Source of the DNA: Poa pratensis
Taxonomy: Eukaryota > Streptophyta > Magnoliopsida > Poales > Poaceae
Direction: 5' to 3'
Assembly (NCBI GenBank): GCA_947311845.1
Contig: CAMZMU010000123.1
Coordinates: 12,473,652-12,537,651, forward strand
Length of the DNA stretch: 64,000 nucleotides
Position numbers and translations under genes: made by a program. Below are positions 60,201 to 64,000 of this stretch, piece by piece. Each line of letters begins with the position of its first letter. Positions within the stretch are counted from its first letter, which is position 1. The notes beneath the pieces were generated by a model. It had not been told where the DNA came from. It ran no database searches and saw only the letters and a program-made list of their open reading frames with translations.

Positions 60201-62743
60201 TATAGAGGGAAAACTACACCACATAAAATTAAAGAAAAAAATTGAGAACATAAAATATCAAAGGTACATCCGTACATATATAATATGTCGTCAATTTTGC
60301 CCAAGGTAAACATGTTCAACCTGGCTTCTTCACTAACCAAATGTAACATCTACATTACTTTGGACATATTTACTGATAATAACAAACAGAGAGAACACAA
60401 CGTCACTGTATTACACTTACTTTTTCTCTTGCACTAGCTTTTTCTTCCCTCTCAGATAACATCCTCTCTCTTTCTTCCAAAGCCTTGCGCTTTGAGTCAG
60501 CATCCTGCAAATGAATAGGAAATTAACAACATATATCTTTTGATTTTACTATTCTACTCAAAGTAAAGCCAGAATCAGGCAAGTGCAGTCACTGGGTTAC
60601 CTTTTCTTGTGAACGTAATTCATTTAGCCTTTTGGTAATATCCTCCTCCTTTGTTTTCAAAGTGATTTTAGTGGACTCTACTGTCTTTTTGGCCTCCTCC
60701 AGTTCTTCCTGTTTTATCTTACAAAGTTTGTCGTTATCATTTGCTCTCTCCTCTCGGTCATTTACCGATCTCTGCAAATCAACAAGTCTATTCTGACTTT
60801 CTTTAAGCTTTTTCTCCCAGTCCTGCAGAGCTTCCTCCTGCTCCTTGAGTTGCTTCTCTCGGGCCTTCCTCCTAGACATGCCAAGGCAATAAACACAATA
60901 TAACCATCTGTATATCACAATAGAAAGTAGAGAAATGAGAAAGAAAATTGCCGTACTCAGTCTCAAAATATAGCTTCTCCTTCTCCATCCTACGTTGACG
61001 AGTTTCTACCTCCTCTAAATCCCGGTCAGCTTGTGACTTCTTACGGTTGGCCTCTGCAAGCTTCGCATCTGCAGCATGGAGCTTTCCCTCGATTTCCAAG
61101 GATTTTTCCTCCAAATTAGCCTCAAGAGACTGAGCATCAGCTATCTTCTTCTGAGACGTAAACTTAACCAGAGCTATCTCTTCACGAATTTCACGTACTG
61201 CCTTTTCAAGCTGCATATTCAAACAAACAAACAAAATAAGGAAAACCAGAAGGAAAACACACAAACAGTGGAGTATATAATCAGAAAACTAGTTCCAGGG
61301 AAGAGTGTCGATATGTCATTCAGAAGAACACAATGTAAAATGTGGTATAATGCCAGGTATGAACATATTTGTACTTTCAGTAAAAGCAACGCTGATGACT
61401 ATGAGGGATGCAGTCTCTAAAGTTCGTACCAAATAATTATGTCTATAAGAGGTTATACTCAAAACTAAGATAACATGAAACACAAGATTGGATGTTTTGA
61501 AAACCTTTCAAAAATCAAATACCAAATTAAAATGGTGTGCCAAACATATATTTACTCAGTCGTTGTCTACTATTGGCAGTGTTAGCAGATACAGGTAAAA
61601 CAAGAATTAGAAATTATGAGATATAGACCAACATACATCAGCACACATTGTTTCTCAACACCCAGTGCTTTCCGCATGTTCTCTTCACGCCTTTCATATT
61701 CTGATATAGCATTCAAGTGTGCAGCTTGCTCCCGCTTCAAAATCTCTTCTTTTTGTGCGAGTACTTGGCTGACTTCATCAAGCTTGGTTACCCACTCTTT
61801 CTTCTCAATCAAAAGCACCCCATATTGTACTGGTATTCATGTAACTGCAAGACATACACACAAAAACAAACATGTAAATAACTATAACTATTATGGGAAT
61901 GTTCGAAGTATAAAAATAATAGTTTAAATGTCCTGACAGAAACACTGTGATGGAAGGGGGAAAGGTGTGAGGAAAAATCCAAATTACAGAAAGTGCAGGA
62001 AACAGAAAACTTAAGTTTCATATAAGACCTTCCACCTTTGCAGAAATAATTACCTCTATATTACTTCTAAATGGCAGAAAATACTAGCTATTGCTTACAG
62101 TTATTTCTATACTGGAGAACCCAAAAATAATGACAAATAACATGACTGAGAAAAGTGTTTTAAGTAGAACAAGATGAACCCATCTAACAATTTGCAGTGC
62201 TTTACTTCAGTCTGGACAAAGCAGCGAGAAAAGGTGAGTTCTTCCATGGGACACATGAACATTTGATTATTTAAAAAACCAGCAAAGAGTAAACGAACGC
62301 TGGAGCCTTCAGAAATCTTTGGTCGTGGTAACAAGAATGTTAATCCTAAGTTTCGAAAAGCTTGCTGGTTCAAATTGAAGACTTGGAGGCATTACAGATT
62401 TATATGTTATTACTTTTACTTTTCAGACACTAAGTAACGGCCTGTGATACAAGGGACACCATATGATAGTAGTTGGTCTTACTTAGAATCCTAGTTTGAA
62501 ACGGTTTTAAACAGAGGTAGTAGAAGTGAGTAAAGAAACGTAGCCCAAACTAGATTCAGAAGCAGCGTCAACTGAGCAAAGATTGGGCAGAACCTCCTGC
62601 TCGAGCTCGGCAGCTCTCTGTGAAGTCCCCTTGGCCTTGCCAAGGGGCGCAGACGCGGGCGGGGCGCCACCGCCGCCCCGCTGGTTGTTGGCCGGGGACG
62701 GCGTCGACCACCCATTCCACCCTTTCCCCTGCGGAGTAAACAT
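57298..62743 (-). CDS. NMCP1: NMCP1/CRWN1 nuclear lamina-like protein, two frame breaks
   Basis: Coiled-coil protein of the plant nuclear periphery that acts as a lamin analogue in nuclear shape and chromatin organisation. Exons in gene order: 62594-62743, 61637-61844, 60957-61210, 60601-60871, 60421-60504, 57903-60004, 57610-57793, 57298-57495. The N-terminus [15 protein letters not shown], the long heptad coiled coil (exons 2-6), the SPSKK and basic nuclear-localisation clusters, the YNLRRK motif and the C-terminal [10 protein letters not shown] identify the NMCP1 type. Exon 2 has 208 bases where phase requires 210. One base is missing after NMG near 61818 and one near 61640 (GTGGCTGAT reads GTGCTGAT). 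The first loss leads at once to TGA. With both filled the protein is 1150 residues, normal for the family. The other exons join in phase. Confidence 0.93.
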
Positions 62744-63290
62744 CACGGCTTCTTGTTGCTCCCGGTTCCTCCACGGCGCATCAAAGTACACGAGGCGCCT
62801 CTCCCAATCTGCGATTCCGAAGGCCAAGAAAAGCGCACAGATTAGCAACCGGACCGCAAAACCCTAATTCGCCGAGGAAACCCAGCAAAGAAACCCTAAT
62901 TCGAAAGAAGTTCGGAAGAAACGCGAGAGGAGACGCAAAAAGCGGCGCATTAACAGATAGCAAGAAACGTCCCCCGCGGAAAGCTCCGGAATTTCAAACC
63001 CTCGAAACCCCAAGAAACCCCCCAAAAAACGAGCTTGCGAGAAGAAAAGAAACAGATCTGCGAGGAGGGCGCTCACCGGGAGGTGGCCGGGTCTCTCCCG
63101 GCGGCCCCGGCGCGGCGGTGGAGGCCGGGTCTCCGGGCTTGCGAGGGGCCGGGGCTGGGTCGGGCTCGGGGGCGTTGGGTAGGTGCGTCGTGCGGCTGCG
63201 GTCAGATTTGGGAAAGGCAGCCGGGAGCGGGGGAGCGGGAGAGAGAAAGAGGGACGACGGGGAGGCGGGCGGGGGGCTAGCTGTAAATTC
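62744..63290 (-). promoter_or_regulatory. NMCP1: NMCP1 leader with a probable leader intron, and promoter
   Basis: On the minus strand CCCG/GTGAGC at 63077 and TCGCAG/ATTGGG at 62808 would remove an intron of 268 bases. An in-frame ATG at 62848 lies inside this intron, supporting the ATG at 62743 as the start. The GC-rich upstream part to about 63290 is the likely promoter. Confidence 0.5.
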
Positions 63291-63525
63291 GCAGGGTCCG
63301 TCTGGCTAAAAAGCGGTGCTCGCGACGTGCGGTGCGGCAAATGACCACGATACCCTCCGGATTTGTTTGTGGGTTTCGATTCGATGGCGTAATCATGCGA
63401 AGTCCGACCTGGCAGGTTCCTATTGGACATTTAGTTGACCCAAACTACTTGCATAACAGCCTGACACGGGGGCCTCAACTTTTTCATCGTTACGACGATT
63501 TGGAATATTGCTAACCCTATGCTTA

Positions 63526-63840
63526 GGGCATGTATAATGGTAGAGAAAGCGAGTCCTCTCTTAGCACTCCACGTCATTTAGAGAAGGCAATAAATATTAG
63601 TCGTACAATGCATTATCTCTTATTGTTATCGCTAACAATTAATGAAAATTGATTAAAAATAGCTTAATAAGGGAAGTCATGTTGTACAATGGAGAAAATA
63701 GTCTTCTCTTAATTTTAAGAGATCATCCCTTAGCTAAGGGAAGACAACCTCCTCTCTCTTCTTTCTCTCTCCTCCAACTAAGTAAAAATCTTACGTGGTA
63801 TCTCTAAGAGAAGGCTGACAGCATCCCATTGTACATGCCC
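63526..63840. mobile_element. Tourist-like MITE (PIF/Harbinger)
   Basis: It starts GGGCATGTATAATGG and ends CCATTGTACATGCCC, which are inverted repeats with one mismatch. The 3-bp duplication TTA flanks both sides (63523-63525 and 63841-63843). The interior has internally paired AAGAGAAG-type blocks. Length 315 bases, upstream of NMCP1. Confidence 0.85.
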
Positions 63841-64000
63841 TTAGACTACAAATCCTTGACCATATTAAGAACTCTCTGATTAAGTTCAAAATGCTACGTA
63901 CGAGTATAATATGTTTGTCGGATTTTGATCTCCATTCTTTCTTTCACATAACTTGTTTGATTTGTAAACGAAGAGGCAGCCACGTGGCCTTGACGGCTAC

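Noticed and set aside
62507..62848. In-frame N-terminal extension of NMCP1 from an upstream ATG at 62848
   Set aside because: The ATG falls within a probable leader intron (63076-62809), and the protein family starts at MFTPQ (62743).
1..64000. CRISPR arrays, operons, phage or other prokaryote-type systems
   Set aside because: The window is plant nuclear DNA. No regularly spaced direct repeats with unique spacers or polycistronic layout were seen.

Overview
The window is nuclear DNA of a grass (Poaceae). Its protein genes are split by GT-AG introns and are grass-type homologues of DEK1 and NMCP1. The repeats are also typical of grasses: Stowaway, Tourist and hAT MITEs, Au-type and other tRNA-derived SINEs, Copia and LINE elements, and Helitron ends. 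Nothing bacterial, plastid or mitochondrial is visible. The species cannot be fixed from sequence alone. From memory, rice ADL1/DEK1 and NMCP1 lie close together on chromosome 2, so the window probably corresponds to that syntenic block.

Layout. 0-0.66 kb: the 3' end of a Helitron with degenerate internal repeats. 0.66-2.8 kb: a truncated sulfotransferase copy followed by an intact intronless sulfotransferase (+). 2.8-6.7 kb: intergenic relics, including a Sec61-alpha-like fragment. 6.7-23.6 kb: DEK1 (+), with 30 coding exons and a leader exon before a 2 kb leader intron that holds two SINEs. 24.4-27.4 kb: an internally deleted Copia element with paired LTRs and a 5-bp target duplication. 28.4-29.4 kb: a MIZ1/DUF617 gene (+). 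29.8-41.3 kb: gene-free, with SINEs, MITEs, a degenerate LTR and a diverged duplicated segment. 41.3-56.2 kb: a TBC-domain RabGAP gene (-), 16 exons, intact in every splice phase, whose last intron has received a full-length LINE (42.8-49.2 kb) with a perfect 14-bp target duplication. 57.3-63.3 kb: NMCP1/CRWN1 (-), 8 coding exons. 63.5-63.8 kb: a Tourist MITE.

The genes do not form a pathway. They act in sulfation, epidermal positional signalling (DEK1), root hydrotropism or growth (MIZ1 family), Rab GTPase regulation (TBC) and the nuclear lamina (NMCP1), and are neighbours by conserved gene order only. I found no convincing new biological system. The most notable signals are a Helitron that landed in the TATA box of the duplicated sulfotransferase, the cleanly delimited LINE and Copia insertions, and a series of frame breaks in DEK1, NMCP1 and the LINE. 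Those I could localise are all 1-2 nt deletions. If they are filled, DEK1 comes to 2159 codons, the length I recall for maize DEK1, so consensus errors are a serious alternative to real mutations.
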